Below, one piece after another: positions 36,501 through 45,675 of a DNA stretch of 59,764 bases. The stretch covers positions 1 to 59,764 of the forward strand of contig JAFDZV010000037.1 in the NCBI GenBank assembly GCA_018266795.1, read 5' to 3'. Both the position numbers and the translations under genes were made by a program. The DNA is from Bacteroidota bacterium. Lineage in GTDB: Bacteria > Bacteroidota > Ignavibacteria > OLB7. Under the pieces are notes generated by a model. It worked only from the letters and a program-made list of their open reading frames with translations. It made no database searches and was not told where the DNA came from. Position 1 is the stretch's first letter; the number at the start of each line of letters is the position of its first letter.

Positions 36501-39362
36501 GCAGGTACGTACTATGCGATCTCCACGTCGCCGAACGGTTGTACGCGGACTTCCAATCGCATCACCGTGAAGGTGAACAAGAAACCGGTCCCCAAGATCA
36601 CGGCGCTGACCCCCATCTCCTTCTGCGAAGGCGACAGCGTGGTGCTCGACGTGTTCCCGAAGGCGGGCGATGCCGTGCATCCGGATTTCTCGTATGCGAA
36701 GTACGATTGGTCCAACGGCGCCTCGACGCGGCGCATCGTGCTGCGAGAGAGCGCGACGCTCACGGTTACCGTCACGGATACGAACGGATGTATGGGGATC
36801 GATCAGATTACGGTGACGAAGAATCTGAAGCCTCACCCGAAGATCACGTATGCGCCGGATACCGTCCTTTGCGAGGGTGATACCGTCACACTGAGTGCTG
36901 ACGCCAACTACGACAGCTACGGCTGGAACAACGGGAGCACGGATCGTTCCATCAAGGTTTGGAGAACGGGAGCCTATGTTCTCCTGGCAACCAATTCCGG
37001 ATGCACCGGCATGTCGGATACTGTTCATGTGATCGTGAAGCCGCGGCCACTCGCAACGATCAGCGGTGCAACGGCGGTCTGCACCAACACGCCTGCGCAG
37101 TACAGCGTGCCGGCCGGTACCGGCATGACGTATGATTGGCAGGTTGTCGGTCCAAGCGGATCGGTGAGTTCGGGAGCAGGCACCAATACCATCCAGGTGA
37201 ACTGGGGCCCGGCGGGCGCAAACAAGGTTATCGTGATGGTGACCGATCCGAGCAGCGGCTGCAAGTCGTACGACACCGTCAACGTGACGGTTGGTTCGGT
37301 GCTGGTGCCGAATATCACACCGAGCAGATCGCCACAGCTCTGTGCCGGCGACAGCGTAACGTTGGATGCCGGGCCGGGCTACTCCAAGTACAAGTGGTCC
37401 ACGGGCGACTCCGTGCGAACGATCACGGTGAAGACTGCCGGCCAGTACACGGTGTCCGTGGAAAATGCTACCGGATGCTCTGGCTCGTCCAATCCGTTTA
37501 CGGTGACCATCGAGGCACCGCCGAAGCCGGTGATTACGCCGAGCCCATCGCTCAGTGTCTGCCCGGGCGATACGGTGGAGCTCGATGCCGGAAGCAACTA
37601 TCGTGACTATCTCTGGAGCAACGGCGCGACCATTCAGAAGATCAAGGTTACTACATCGGGCACGTATGCGGTCGTGGTAACGGATACCAATGGATGTCGT
37701 GGCCTGTCCGACTCGGTGACCGTGGTGGTGAATCTTCCGCCGTCGCCCGTGATCAACGGTCCGAACTCCGTCTGCATCAATTCGGCGGATGATTACGTGG
37801 CAGCCGGCAATCCTGTTGATGCATACAGTTGGAACGTTATCGGTCCGGGCGCAGTGATTCAATCCGGCCAGGGTACGCCAACCATCAATGTCAAGTGGAG
37901 TTCGCCGGGTGATGACACCCTGGAGGTGACCGTAACGAGTGCATCCACAGGCTGTGTCGGTACCTTCCGTTATGTGGTGAACGTCGGCACCAGTCTCAAG
38001 CCGCAGGTAACGGCCAATGGCACGCTTCCGTTCTGCTTCGGCGACAGTATCGTGATCACGGCCCCGAATGGCTATAAGACCTACGACTGGTATCTGATGC
38101 CCGACAGCACGAACTCCATCGGCTCGCAGCAGACGTTCACCGTGAAGGCTCCGGGCCTGTACCGTGTGACGGTCAGCGATGCCGGCGGCTGCAAGGGGTC
38201 CGGCGACCTCGACGTAACGCAGAAGGCGCAGATCATCCCGGTGATCAGCCCGAGCACGAACGTTGGCATCTGCCCCGGCGACAGCGCGTTGCTTACCGCT
38301 CCGGCCGGCTATGCGAAGTACAAGTGGTCTACGGGTGAGTCTACCCGGGCCATCTATGTGAAGGCGGCGGGCAACTACAACGTTACCGTGTTCGATGCAG
38401 ATGGCTGCTCCGGTACATCGGCCGACGTGACCGTTACCGGCTATGCTGCTCCGATCAAGCCGGTGGTTGTGCAGGTTGGCGATCAGATGACCGCGGTGGT
38501 TGATTCCGTGAACGGTCCGAAGGTAACCGGCTACTCGTGGAGCCTGGATGGCAATGTGATTCCGGGTGCCGTGACTCCGCAAATACAGGCTGTGGTTGTC
38601 GGGATGTACTCCGTTACCGTGGTGACCGCGAACGGTTGCAAGGCAACATCCGATCCGGTAAAGCCAGTGCTTGCCACGGCCACAGAGATCGAGGTGCCGC
38701 AGCTTACTGCTGCTCCGGGCGAGCGTGTACTGGTTCCGCTGACATTGAAGTCATCCACGAACCTCGACAAGAACAACGTGGAGAACTTCCAGGCGAAGCT
38801 GCGCTTCCACAAGACATTGCTGATCCCGGTGCCCAGTTCCTCGACCACGAGCACGATCGTTGGTGACGATCGCGTGGTAACCGTGACCGGTGCTCGTAAG
38901 GCCGGCATGGCGACGGGGGATTTGATCACATTGGAGTTCACGGCTGCACTCGGCGACGTGATGCAGACGCCGCTGACGCTGGAGACATTCCGTTGGCTCG
39001 ATACGACGAACGGCCCCGTGCCGGTGATGGTAACGAGCGGCATCTTCACGTTGACCAATGTCTGTGAGAACGGTGGCGAGCGGCTGCTTTCGGTATCCGG
39101 CGCCACGAAGTTGAATGCGGCCCGCCCAAACCCGACCAGCGGCATGACCGATATCGAGTATGAAGTGGTGGAGCGTGGGCGTACGAGCCTGGTGCTCGTG
39201 GACATGTACGGTAACACGGTCAAGACTCTGGTGGATGGATCGATCGATGCAGGCAGCTACAAGGTGCAGTTCGATGCCCGTGAGCTTCCGAGCGGTTCGT
39301 ACTTCTGTGTTCTGCAGACGCCGACACAGCGTCTGAGCAGATTGATGCAGGTGGTGCGCTGA
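33501..39362 (+). CDS. Giant SBBP-propeller and Ig-like adhesin with T9SS-type C-terminal domain
   Basis: 1,953 residues from ATG 33501, which follows GGAG by 7 nt; the longer frame from 33447 is rejected. The signal peptide ends near VKAQ (about residue 26). Next is the ENRGQ-type N-terminal domain (LKFTENRGQLIDING) that usually precedes SBBP repeats. About seven SBBP repeats follow (W-T-Y-GG... D-N-GN), for instance WSTIYGGPQDELAHGVATD. From about residue 790 run eight to ten Ig/PKD-like units marked by CPGDSVTLDAG-type starts and YKWSTGDS. The end (LNAARPNPTSG ... LSRLMQVVR) is a T9SS type A sorting domain. It is a secreted or surface adhesin of unknown ligand. A strong terminator follows. 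Confidence 0.94.
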   Translation: MHLNRTPLPILLLLFLFVTPIVVKAQRSETRHQHRGVAAAGSHHDDDGPRHDGLRRINGSTLKFTENRGQLIDINGKPVPDVLYSASSGDAMVFFEKGRLIYEFSRLDGDMNYYSDRCQNGYMRGNNGAKGYYIDEPILNLHRMDMELVGANPDVRVEPAEQLDSYENYYLAQCRDGITGVHSWRRLVYHDVYPHIDMTVGAGENGAKIDFVVHPGGRISDIQMRYVGADSVRLGKDASLRVQTPLGYLQAASPYCFQTQGVFGAITSRYGLDNNVVTFAVSGYDPSQDLVIDPFQLWATFYGNSNSEQLSGGDPTEVDRKGNALIAGSTRTTFPIVTQPGGYTQGFSGGDEAFVARFSADGRLRWSTIYGGPQDELAHGVATDTDLNVFITGHTFSTGTGFPTSAGAFQSSFAGVRDAFAVKFDSNGVRLWGTLYGGSQFDDGYGFAVDSSKNVALLVTTQSSGMQTPPLAAYHGNYDVIVVKFNAGGNRVWAEYFGGSGEDYGYAAATDVNDNILISGYTYSTSPSWTMVSAAQAQNGGNGDAFVVKMTSAGAVIWSTYYGGPGTENNDAVAIAYNGLATNINGDIFLGGTTYKNALANPGFPVTGGAFQTTYGGGTCDAYVTKFDSNGVVVWSTYVGGSGADYGTGVASNASGGVLLTGFTSTANATFPTLAAAGAKPGAFQQNANAGGNDAFIVKLNGAGIQKWGTFFGGNGDDRGEGISFDPYGSIVIGGQTTTANLNGQAPFAMSITANPIIQANYGGVQDAFVSVLCDPDPAPIDSSGPHKLCDGDTVTLSVRPGYSSVKWYKKDPPPSGAVNELVAARNIDSIIISETGRFWAIVQNAGGCESSTDSIDITKLQRVNPLIAPASPASVCTGDTLILSVSAVQTLAKYAWLRGPGPTDTVSTLSTAKVTAPGNFPTGVYKVYVVTVDGCRDSTTVQVNEYPKPTPIVVASDTSICEDDMANLASSGGTGGAITWFKVGTVPAVGGGPQYSTKIAGTYYAISTSPNGCTRTSNRITVKVNKKPVPKITALTPISFCEGDSVVLDVFPKAGDAVHPDFSYAKYDWSNGASTRRIVLRESATLTVTVTDTNGCMGIDQITVTKNLKPHPKITYAPDTVLCEGDTVTLSADANYDSYGWNNGSTDRSIKVWRTGAYVLLATNSGCTGMSDTVHVIVKPRPLATISGATAVCTNTPAQYSVPAGTGMTYDWQVVGPSGSVSSGAGTNTIQVNWGPAGANKVIVMVTDPSSGCKSYDTVNVTVGSVLVPNITPSRSPQLCAGDSVTLDAGPGYSKYKWSTGDSVRTITVKTAGQYTVSVENATGCSGSSNPFTVTIEAPPKPVITPSPSLSVCPGDTVELDAGSNYRDYLWSNGATIQKIKVTTSGTYAVVVTDTNGCRGLSDSVTVVVNLPPSPVINGPNSVCINSADDYVAAGNPVDAYSWNVIGPGAVIQSGQGTPTINVKWSSPGDDTLEVTVTSASTGCVGTFRYVVNVGTSLKPQVTANGTLPFCFGDSIVITAPNGYKTYDWYLMPDSTNSIGSQQTFTVKAPGLYRVTVSDAGGCKGSGDLDVTQKAQIIPVISPSTNVGICPGDSALLTAPAGYAKYKWSTGESTRAIYVKAAGNYNVTVFDADGCSGTSADVTVTGYAAPIKPVVVQVGDQMTAVVDSVNGPKVTGYSWSLDGNVIPGAVTPQIQAVVVGMYSVTVVTANGCKATSDPVKPVLATATEIEVPQLTAAPGERVLVPLTLKSSTNLDKNNVENFQAKLRFHKTLLIPVPSSSTTSTIVGDDRVVTVTGARKAGMATGDLITLEFTAALGDVMQTPLTLETFRWLDTTNGPVPVMVTSGIFTLTNVCENGGERLLSVSGATKLNAARPNPTSGMTDIEYEVVERGRTSLVLVDMYGNTVKTLVDGSIDAGSYKVQFDARELPSGSYFCVLQTPTQRLSRLMQVVR

Positions 39363-39408
39363 TCCATCCGGATTGGCGTCCCACGTTGGTCTGCATTGAA
39401 ACGAACAA

Positions 39409-39442
39409 CCAAGGGGAGGCGAGCTTGCTCGCCTCCCCTTGG
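39409..39442 (+). terminator. Strong terminator hairpin after the giant adhesin
   Basis: CCAAGGGGAGGCGAGC (39409-39424) and GCTCGCCTCCCCTTGG (39427-39442) are perfect complements. About 14 bp pair around a GCTTGC-like loop. It is followed by TATTGAT. Confidence 0.85.
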
Positions 39443-39495
39443 TATTGATAGTGGCCGGCATTTGAATCAAACGACGATAGCTGATAGGTTGCAGC

Positions 39496-40824
39496 ATGGC
39501 TTCAGTACAACACCCTCCCGGCCCACGCGGCAACCTTCTCGCGGGGCACTTGGCTCGAATGCGTCGCGATCCTCTTCCGTTTCTCACACAGAATGCTCGG
39601 ACCTACGGTGATATCGTTTTCATGCGACTGGCCACCATACCTGTCTATCTCCTGAGCCATCCGGATGACATTGAATACGTACTGCTTGCCGCCAATCGAA
39701 AGTTCATCAAGCCGCGTCTTCTGCGCGATGCCGGCGAGGTGCTGGGAAACGGACTTCTGACGAGCGAGGGAGATCTGTGGTTGCGGCAGCGGCGTCTGAT
39801 GCAGCCTGCGTTTCATCGCGATCGCATCAATGCCTACGGTGAGACGATGGTGGAGCTGACGCTTCATATGCTCGATGACTGGAGCGATGGGCTGGAGTGC
39901 GACATCCACGATCAGATGATGCATCTTACCCTTGCGATCGTGGTGCGCACGCTGTTTGGAACGGATATCGGCATGCGAGGTTCCGAGGTAGGTGCAGCAC
40001 TGAACGTTGCGCTGGAGCGGTTCGTGGATCGCCTCAGCCTGAAGCGACTGCTGGATTCCATTCCCTTCCTTCCGCGCAACAGGCGGTTTCAACGTGCTCG
40101 TGCCCGGCTGGATGAAATCATCTACGAGATCATCAACCAGCGACGGAGCAATCCAGGTGGAACGGACCTCCTTTCGCTGTTGCTTGCTGCTCGAGACGAG
40201 GATGGAAGTCGCATGGACGATCGTCAACTGCGTGATGAAGCGATCACCCTTTTCCTTGCAGGGCATGAGACGACGGCAATTGCGCTTACCTGGACATGGT
40301 ACCTGCTTGCTCAGCATCCCGAGGTGGAGGAGAAACTGACGGCCGAACTCGATCGCGAACTGGGCGGCGCCCCTCCCGCCGTTGCCGATCTGTCGCGGCT
40401 GCGCTACACGGAGATGGTTGTGAAGGAGTCCATGCGGCTGTATCCACCTGCTTGGCGAATTGGTCGTGAGGCGATCGAGGAATGTACCATCCGCGGGTAC
40501 CGGATCCCGCAAGGCGCCCAGGTTGTCATGAGCCAGTGGATTGTGCATCGCGATCCGAGGTTCTTTGCCGATGCCGATCAGTTTCGCCCCGAGCGTTGGG
40601 AGGACATTCCGGGTACCCTTCCCAGGTATGCCTATTTCCCATTCGGCGGAGGCGCCCGGCGCTGCATCGGTGATACGTTTGCCATGATGGAAGCGCGGCT
40701 CATCGTTGCCGCTGTCCACCAGCGCTTTCGGCTGCGATTGCTACCGGACCAGCGCATCGATCTCTGGCCCTCAATCACCCTGCGGCCACGTCACGGGGTT
40801 CGGATGCAGCTGCTTAGACGATAG
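39496..40824 (+). CDS. Cytochrome P450 monooxygenase
   Basis: 442 residues. All P450 hallmarks are present: the I-helix oxygen-activation motif AGHETT, the K-helix ExxR (KESMRLYPPAWRIGR), the PERF-type motif FRPERWED, and the heme-binding loop FPFGGGARRCIG with Cys390 as the thiolate ligand. There is no membrane anchor (PPGPRGN follows directly), so it is a soluble class I type enzyme needing separate ferredoxin and reductase partners, none of which is nearby. The sequence resembles fatty-acid/terpene hydroxylase-like bacterial P450s in general form, but the substrate is not inferable. It requires O2. Confidence 0.95.
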   Translation: MASVQHPPGPRGNLLAGHLARMRRDPLPFLTQNARTYGDIVFMRLATIPVYLLSHPDDIEYVLLAANRKFIKPRLLRDAGEVLGNGLLTSEGDLWLRQRRLMQPAFHRDRINAYGETMVELTLHMLDDWSDGLECDIHDQMMHLTLAIVVRTLFGTDIGMRGSEVGAALNVALERFVDRLSLKRLLDSIPFLPRNRRFQRARARLDEIIYEIINQRRSNPGGTDLLSLLLAARDEDGSRMDDRQLRDEAITLFLAGHETTAIALTWTWYLLAQHPEVEEKLTAELDRELGGAPPAVADLSRLRYTEMVVKESMRLYPPAWRIGREAIEECTIRGYRIPQGAQVVMSQWIVHRDPRFFADADQFRPERWEDIPGTLPRYAYFPFGGGARRCIGDTFAMMEARLIVAAVHQRFRLRLLPDQRIDLWPSITLRPRHGVRMQLLRR

Positions 40825-40952
40825 AGGCATGGAGAAGGGCGACCGCGATGCGAAGCGCCACGTTGATGGAACAGGTGAACAGTGCTGCGGGACGGAGTGG
40901 GGCAATACGTGGCTGCGACTGCAGACATGAAAAAATAATTCGGATTGTAGTC

Positions 40953-40988
40953 AAAATCGGCGATTCCAGATCGGGATCGCCGATTTTT
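40953..40988 (+). terminator. Intrinsic terminator after the P450 gene
   Basis: AAAATCGGCGAT (40953-40964) pairs exactly with ATCGCCGATTTT (40976-40987) around an 11-nt loop and runs into a T-rich end (TTTTTAT). It is 128 bp past the stop codon. Confidence 0.88.
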
Positions 40989-41491
40989 ATGTCCGGCAGA
41001 CGACAGCGCATTCGCGATTTGAGCACGATTCCGGGAGCTTGGGACGGTAACTTGGTGCCGTTCTTTCTACGGCGGCAACCCGACGTGAACGAGTATGCGA
41101 GAGCGCAGCGGCACCCTGGCCGGCATGTCGCCCTTGCCCGGGAATGGTTCCAGCCACCCTCGTCGCGTTTCCTTCCGGTTCGCTGCATCAACAAAATGTC
41201 CACAACAATCGGTGCACGTGCAATTGCCGCAGTGGTGGTGGCATGTACGCAGTACCAGTATGCGGATGGGAGCGGGGAGCCGTGCAATCTGCAAGCATGG
41301 CCCCGGTGTCCATGGTTCAAAGGGGACCAGCGATGGCTCGTGCTGCCGGTTGACCCTTCCGGTATCGGATTATGGCCATCGGGTCACGACGGCAGGCCGG
41401 TGTATGGCGCGTCAACCCGATCCGTATCGGTTCATAAAGACGCAGGGAGAAGAGTGACCGCACTCTTCGAGATAACACCACCTCCTGGAGT

Positions 41492-41527
41492 AGGCTGGGA
41501 GAGCCCATCTCCCAGCCTTTCTATTTT
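41492..41527 (+). terminator. Intrinsic terminator with no assigned upstream gene
   Basis: AGGCTGGGAGA (41492-41502) pairs exactly with TCTCCCAGCCT (41508-41518) around GCCCA and is followed by TTCTATTTT. The T-rich side is on the plus strand. The nearest recognised plus-strand gene ends 668 bp upstream and already has its own terminator. Confidence 0.85.
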
Positions 41528-41937
41528 CCGCTCCGTGTGATCATCCTGTGATGCCCGGGCATCTGAGACACCATTGCCATCCGTGAGGCCGCAGGCGAAA
41601 TCCCGCCCCGCGACAGTCGGAATCCGACCGTGATGTCGGGAGAATCGCAATGATGCGGGTGCCGTGCCAGAAGATGCTCCGCGCGCAGGGAGCGGCAGAT
41701 CGAAATTCCACCACACCACTCTCCATTGTGAGATACGTGCTCCAATAACTAATTTTCGATACAACCCGTTATAAGCGAATACGTCCGGATCGCAGCGGCG
41801 ATTCCGGAAGGGTTGGCTGTTAATGCCGTTCCGGCACGCCGGAATCCAGTCCCCCGCGATTCAGGCCAACTGATATACCTGGCTGCCAACGTCAACAATG
41901 CTCCCGGACGATTCACCGACCCCCCAGGGAGGGATCA

Positions 41938-43488
41938 ATGAACTACCGACACGTACTTACCCTTGTTACCTTCATCGTACTACCGTTCATAGCGGCGCCG
42001 GTCAACGCCCAGATGCCCAGAACAATCAGCTATCAGGGTGTACTTACTCAGCCGAACGGAACGCTTGTTGCGGATGGCAACTACGCCATCACGGTTGCGC
42101 TCTACGATAACATTGCAGCCGCCACCCCGATCTACAGCGAGGCACATGCGAGTGTGGCCGTTGTTCATGGGCTGTTCAACATGATCATCGGCTCGCAGAC
42201 GCCGCTCCCTTCGTCGCTCGCGTTCGACAGGGCATATTTTCTCGGCGTCACGCTGAACGGAACGGAGCTCGCACCTCGCACGCCGTTGACCGCGGCACCG
42301 TATGCGCTGCGTGCTGCCGTAGCTGACCAGGCTGCATCGCTTGCGCCGGGAGCTACCGGCGTTGTCACCAGCCTCAATGGGACCGGTGGTGCGTTGTTGC
42401 TGCGTGGTGGGGGAGCGACCACTGTGAATCGCAACGGCGATACGATAACGGTTTCATCGAGCGGCGGCGGCGGCGGGAGCGGCATTCAGGGTGTGCAGAG
42501 CCCGGGCAATACTATTGCCGTCTCTAACGCGAATGGGCCGGTGGCGAGCCTGGATATAGCAGACGGCGGGGTTACCACGGCGAAGCTTGCAAACAATGCG
42601 GTGACCGCAGCAAAGATTGCCGACGGAAGCGTCACCAGCGGCAAGATCGCCGACGGCGGGGTTACCACCGCGAAGCTTCAGGATAGTTCCGTGACAACGG
42701 CAAAGTTGCGTGCCGGTTCCGTGACGCAGGACAAACTGGCTGCCAATGTGAGCTTCCCGCCCACCGGACCTGCAGGCGGCGATCTCACCGGCACCTATCC
42801 CAATCCATTGCTTGGTACCAACGTTGTTGCGACTGCCAAGATTCAGGATAGTGCGGTAACCACGGCTAAGCTTGCGAGCGGTGCGGTAACCACGGCAAAG
42901 CTTGCGAACGATGCGGTGACCTCCGCAAAAATTGCCGACGGCTCCATTGTGGGCGCAGATATCAGCAACGCTGCCAACGTGGGCGTTGCATCGCTTGCCA
43001 CAACAGGAAGCCTGAGCGCCGGCACCGTAACCGGTGGTTCGCGCCTTTCGGTAAAGGGTGCCGGAGTCACGAACGCAACCTCGTCGTTCGAAGTGGTCAA
43101 CGGCAACAACCGGATGCTCATGTTCGTGCGGGATGATGGCAACGTGGGCCTCGGCACGCCAAATCCCGGCTCGACACTTGAGATTCAAGGCGTAGCAGCG
43201 ATGGGACTCTCCGTGTTGAACGGCGGCACCGCCCTGTCAACCATAGCCATTCCGGCGGCGGCGAATGTCAACGTCCCGGTGAACGCAAGCATTGTACGCA
43301 TTACGGACGATGGCGCCAACGTGAACATCGCCGTTGCATTCCCGGCCGGACTTCCCGGGCAGATCATCATCGTCTCCAACGATGACGCCATCAACGTTGC
43401 CGGCGTCATTGCCGCTGCAACGCCGATCAATCCGGGGCAGACCCGCATGTTCGTATTCAACGGCGCAGCATGGAAGCTTGTGAACTGA
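41938..43488 (+). CDS. Secreted repeat protein with [13 protein letters not shown] decapeptide repeats
   Basis: 516 residues from ATG 41938, after a GGGAGG ribosome-binding site. The signal peptide ends near VNAQ (residue 25). Residues 27-125 ([20 protein letters not shown] ... APYALRA in pieces) form the conserved N-terminal domain found in many secreted Bacteroidota and deltaproteobacterial repeat proteins. A Ser/Gly linker ([10 protein letters not shown]) precedes about ten decapeptide-like units such as [20 protein letters not shown] and [10 protein letters not shown], probably a beta-solenoid. The tail resembles a phage-tail or collar-like end ([19 protein letters not shown]). No T9SS tail. 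Probably a surface or appendage protein. A strong terminator follows. Confidence 0.87.
   Translation: MNYRHVLTLVTFIVLPFIAAPVNAQMPRTISYQGVLTQPNGTLVADGNYAITVALYDNIAAATPIYSEAHASVAVVHGLFNMIIGSQTPLPSSLAFDRAYFLGVTLNGTELAPRTPLTAAPYALRAAVADQAASLAPGATGVVTSLNGTGGALLLRGGGATTVNRNGDTITVSSSGGGGGSGIQGVQSPGNTIAVSNANGPVASLDIADGGVTTAKLANNAVTAAKIADGSVTSGKIADGGVTTAKLQDSSVTTAKLRAGSVTQDKLAANVSFPPTGPAGGDLTGTYPNPLLGTNVVATAKIQDSAVTTAKLASGAVTTAKLANDAVTSAKIADGSIVGADISNAANVGVASLATTGSLSAGTVTGGSRLSVKGAGVTNATSSFEVVNGNNRMLMFVRDDGNVGLGTPNPGSTLEIQGVAAMGLSVLNGGTALSTIAIPAAANVNVPVNASIVRITDDGANVNIAVAFPAGLPGQIIIVSNDDAINVAGVIAAATPINPGQTRMFVFNGAAWKLVN
42565..42950 (+). repeat. 30-bp periodic coding repeats
   Basis: The DNA repeats in units of about 30 bp around GTTACCACGGCGAAGCTTGC, interrupted by a non-repeat stretch at about 42,730-42,835. 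It encodes the TTAKL decapeptides. Confidence 0.85.
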
Positions 43489-43579
43489 GGATGCTGCTGC
43501 CGCTGCCGCATCGGTGGATTGATCGTACGCAGTGAGAGATCGATCCTGAAGAATCGCTGCCGGCTTACAGGATCCAGAG

Positions 43580-43618
43580 ACGCCGGCCGGGGTGAATCAC
43601 ACCCCGGCCGGCGTTGTT
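43580..43618 (+). terminator. Strong terminator after the repeat protein
   Basis: ACGCCGGCCGGGGTG (43580-43594) pairs exactly with CACCCCGGCCGGCGT (43600-43614) around AATCA, followed by TGTTGTAT. It can serve both this gene and the convergent gene ending at 43638. Confidence 0.9.
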
Positions 43619-43637
43619 GTATGCGAGGATGTACGGT

Positions 43638-44687
43638 TCAGTGCGGTGATGTCGGGTTTACAGATGCGTGCGGCCAACGGCGTCGTGTTAGGCCGCCGAT
43701 CGGGATTACCGGGCGAAATTGTTCAGGGGAGTCGGATGGCTGATAATACGAGATGATCCGTCGAGTAATGATCGTGCGGTTCCGCGTTGTCGGAGCATGG
43801 GAGGGCTCACCGCCATTTACGGTTATTGATGACTGGCGCTCAGTCCAATTGCCGTAGCGGTCGTATCTGTACGATCGACTGGTGGAATCCACCTTGCCAT
43901 GACATTCGCTGCATTCGCTTACGATCAAGACTGGGTTGCCGAGACTATCGTTGATAAACACCTCTGTTGTTGTCAGAGAAGCGACGGAGTCATTCGGGCG
44001 AAACCCATCGAATTTCTTACGCAGGAGAAAACCGTTACTGTCGAATTTCATCGTGGAACGGCTCCAGGAGCTGTCGTCATTCCACGTAAGCGCGGTAACC
44101 GAAAAGTCCCCGCCACGCTCTACGTGTGTCGTCGATTCCTCAACTAGGCGATTACCTTCGCCTTCCTTGATCGTCTCTGCGGCGATGGTGCCATCTGCAT
44201 GGAATGTACGCACGATCTCCAGCTGTCGTGAACGTTCAGGCAGGTGATACGTGCGGATGGTATCGTGAGTTTGATCGGCGGAATATGCGAATTCATATAA
44301 GTACGTGTCCAGCCCAACACCGCGTGGATGTTTAAAAATGCTTCTCGGAATTGTTGTTACGGATGTTGTCGGGCGACAAGCCGTCGAATATGCATATACT
44401 ACCGTGGTGGTTAGAGTGTCTTGATCGCTTCCCCAGCGTTCTACATTCCCACAGGGGTCATACCAGGCATGGAATGCAGAAATCCCGGAGGGCGGGATAT
44501 CATTGAGGAGGGAGTCCGTCGTATTGAACTCCACGACATGCATTACAGGGCCGCGGATGTCGGGGCACGGGTCAGGAAGAGCCACCAAGGCATTCTGAGC
44601 GAAACATGCTATGGCGCAACAGGGGAAGGTCGCCACTAGCGTAGCGATAATTCTCCCAATGTATGTATGGGGTCTCGTTGTCAGCAC
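43638..44687 (-). CDS. Secreted protein with RHS-like YD motifs, function unknown
   Basis: 349 residues from GTG 44687, which overlaps the previous stop by 7 bp; a TTG at 44714 is an alternative. The N-terminus is hydrophobic with cysteines (IIATLVATFPCCAIACFAQ), consistent with a signal peptide or lipidation site. The mature part has strand-rich pieces like YRYDRYGNWTER, MKFDSNGFLLRKKF and YEFAYSADQTHDTIRTYH, resembling the YD-repeat style of RHS and related secreted proteins, but without an RHS core or toxin tail. It is the last gene of a three-gene, lower-GC, minus-strand group. Function unknown. Confidence 0.75.
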   Translation of the reverse strand: MLTTRPHTYIGRIIATLVATFPCCAIACFAQNALVALPDPCPDIRGPVMHVVEFNTTDSLLNDIPPSGISAFHAWYDPCGNVERWGSDQDTLTTTVVYAYSTACRPTTSVTTIPRSIFKHPRGVGLDTYLYEFAYSADQTHDTIRTYHLPERSRQLEIVRTFHADGTIAAETIKEGEGNRLVEESTTHVERGGDFSVTALTWNDDSSWSRSTMKFDSNGFLLRKKFDGFRPNDSVASLTTTEVFINDSLGNPVLIVSECSECHGKVDSTSRSYRYDRYGNWTERQSSITVNGGEPSHAPTTRNRTIITRRIISYYQPSDSPEQFRPVIPIGGLTRRRWPHASVNPTSPH

Positions 44688-45637
44688 GGTTTGAGGATAA
44701 GTGATTGAATCCAATTACGATCGCGTTTCCAGTCGTCCGACTGAGAAGTAAACAATATAGTAATTACCCCATTCGGAGCGGTGTTGGTTGATCCCGGAAT
44801 TGCCAATGACATGACGGACCCATCCGCTGGACTCCACATCACATATTTTCCGAAAATTACCTTTGTGCCGTCGGCGAGAAGCTTGATGCAGTAATCTCGT
44901 ATGTCGGAATAATATTGACTTAAATCTTCGTACGGTTTGTGCGGGAAGCAATATGATGTGATAGAGATGGCGTCGACCTCATTCCCTCCCGACGCATGAA
45001 TCAATTCGTGCAGCAATTTCTCAACGATAAAATTAGGATCGAAGTTCGGGTTTGATGCATTGATTGATCGATCGATTGTGTCGTCGCAAAGAGAGAGTAC
45101 TTCGTTCTCATATCGGGAATACAGAAGATATCCATTCCCAAGCTCACACTCTGTCGGCGGTAGGCATGAGACGATGATCTTCCGAAATGCCTGTGTGATA
45201 TCTTCGAGTAGCCCTGGAAAGATGAGGCGGGAAAGGCAGGGAAGTGAAAGGATCTGCTTGTAGGCATTTCTGATGGCCTGCTTCTGCGCGCTTGAGCAGC
45301 AATCAATGACCTTCCGGCTCTTGGTCAGGCATTTCCCCCATCCGCGCGGCTCTTGCGGACTCTTGGAGTCGGACGAATAGCCTGGCAGGCTCGGATCGCT
45401 GGATCCTCCACCAATGATGCCGGAACCGCCGAGTATGGGGGGGATATACCCTCCGGCGCCGATAAATGGGTCGGCATCTATTGGCTCGTCGACGTCGATT
45501 AGCGGATGAGGCTTGATCCCGGGCTCGAGCGGATTTGAACCGATTCTGGTAACTTGGAAAGTCTCGTTGCTCTTGCGAACGCCGATCTGTAATGGTCCAA
45601 GTTCAGTGCCGTAATTGAATGGGGCGTAGGGATTCAT
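44681..45637 (-). CDS. HELIH-motif putative metalloprotease, lower GC
   Basis: 318 residues from ATG 45637; GTG 45694 would give 337 and overlap the upstream gene by 19 bp. A Gly/Pro/Ser-rich N-terminal third (GGSGIIGGGSSDPSLPG) leads to a Cys-rich domain (about ten Cys overall). The zinc-protease motif His210-Glu-Leu-Ile-His214 sits in a helix (EKLLHELIHASGGNEVDA), and Glu220 is a plausible third ligand. No signal peptide is visible. The sequence is AT-richer than its neighbours. Family not recognised. It may be a processing enzyme or an effector for its neighbours. It overlaps the downstream secreted protein by 7 bp. Confidence 0.75.
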   Translation of the reverse strand: MNPYAPFNYGTELGPLQIGVRKSNETFQVTRIGSNPLEPGIKPHPLIDVDEPIDADPFIGAGGYIPPILGGSGIIGGGSSDPSLPGYSSDSKSPQEPRGWGKCLTKSRKVIDCCSSAQKQAIRNAYKQILSLPCLSRLIFPGLLEDITQAFRKIIVSCLPPTECELGNGYLLYSRYENEVLSLCDDTIDRSINASNPNFDPNFIVEKLLHELIHASGGNEVDAISITSYCFPHKPYEDLSQYYSDIRDYCIKLLADGTKVIFGKYVMWSPADGSVMSLAIPGSTNTAPNGVITILFTSQSDDWKRDRNWIQSLILKPC

Positions 45638-45675
45638 CGTGGTTGCTTGCAAAGATAAATGTATTGGTTCCGTTG

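Larger units (their letters stand above)
40825..41937. other. 1.1-kb region without a convincing gene, with two terminators
   Basis: Overlapping frames of 60-230 codons exist on both strands, but none has a family motif or consistent codon bias. One hairpin (40953-40988) terminates the P450 transcript. A second strong terminator (41492-41527) points to a plus-strand transcript starting between about 40,990 and 41,490. A short frame ending MARQPDPYRFIKTQGEE at 41457 is the only piece with protein-like composition. A small gene, a decayed gene or an sRNA would all fit. Confidence 0.5.

Noticed and set aside
36414-38582. Minus-strand frame of 722 codons opposite the giant adhesin
   Set aside because: Shadow of the repetitive Ig-like coding sequence; His/Arg/Ala-rich with no start signals.
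40848-41540. Plus-strand frame of 230 codons in the gap after the P450
   Set aside because: It reads through two strong terminator hairpins and has no domain or consistent codon bias.
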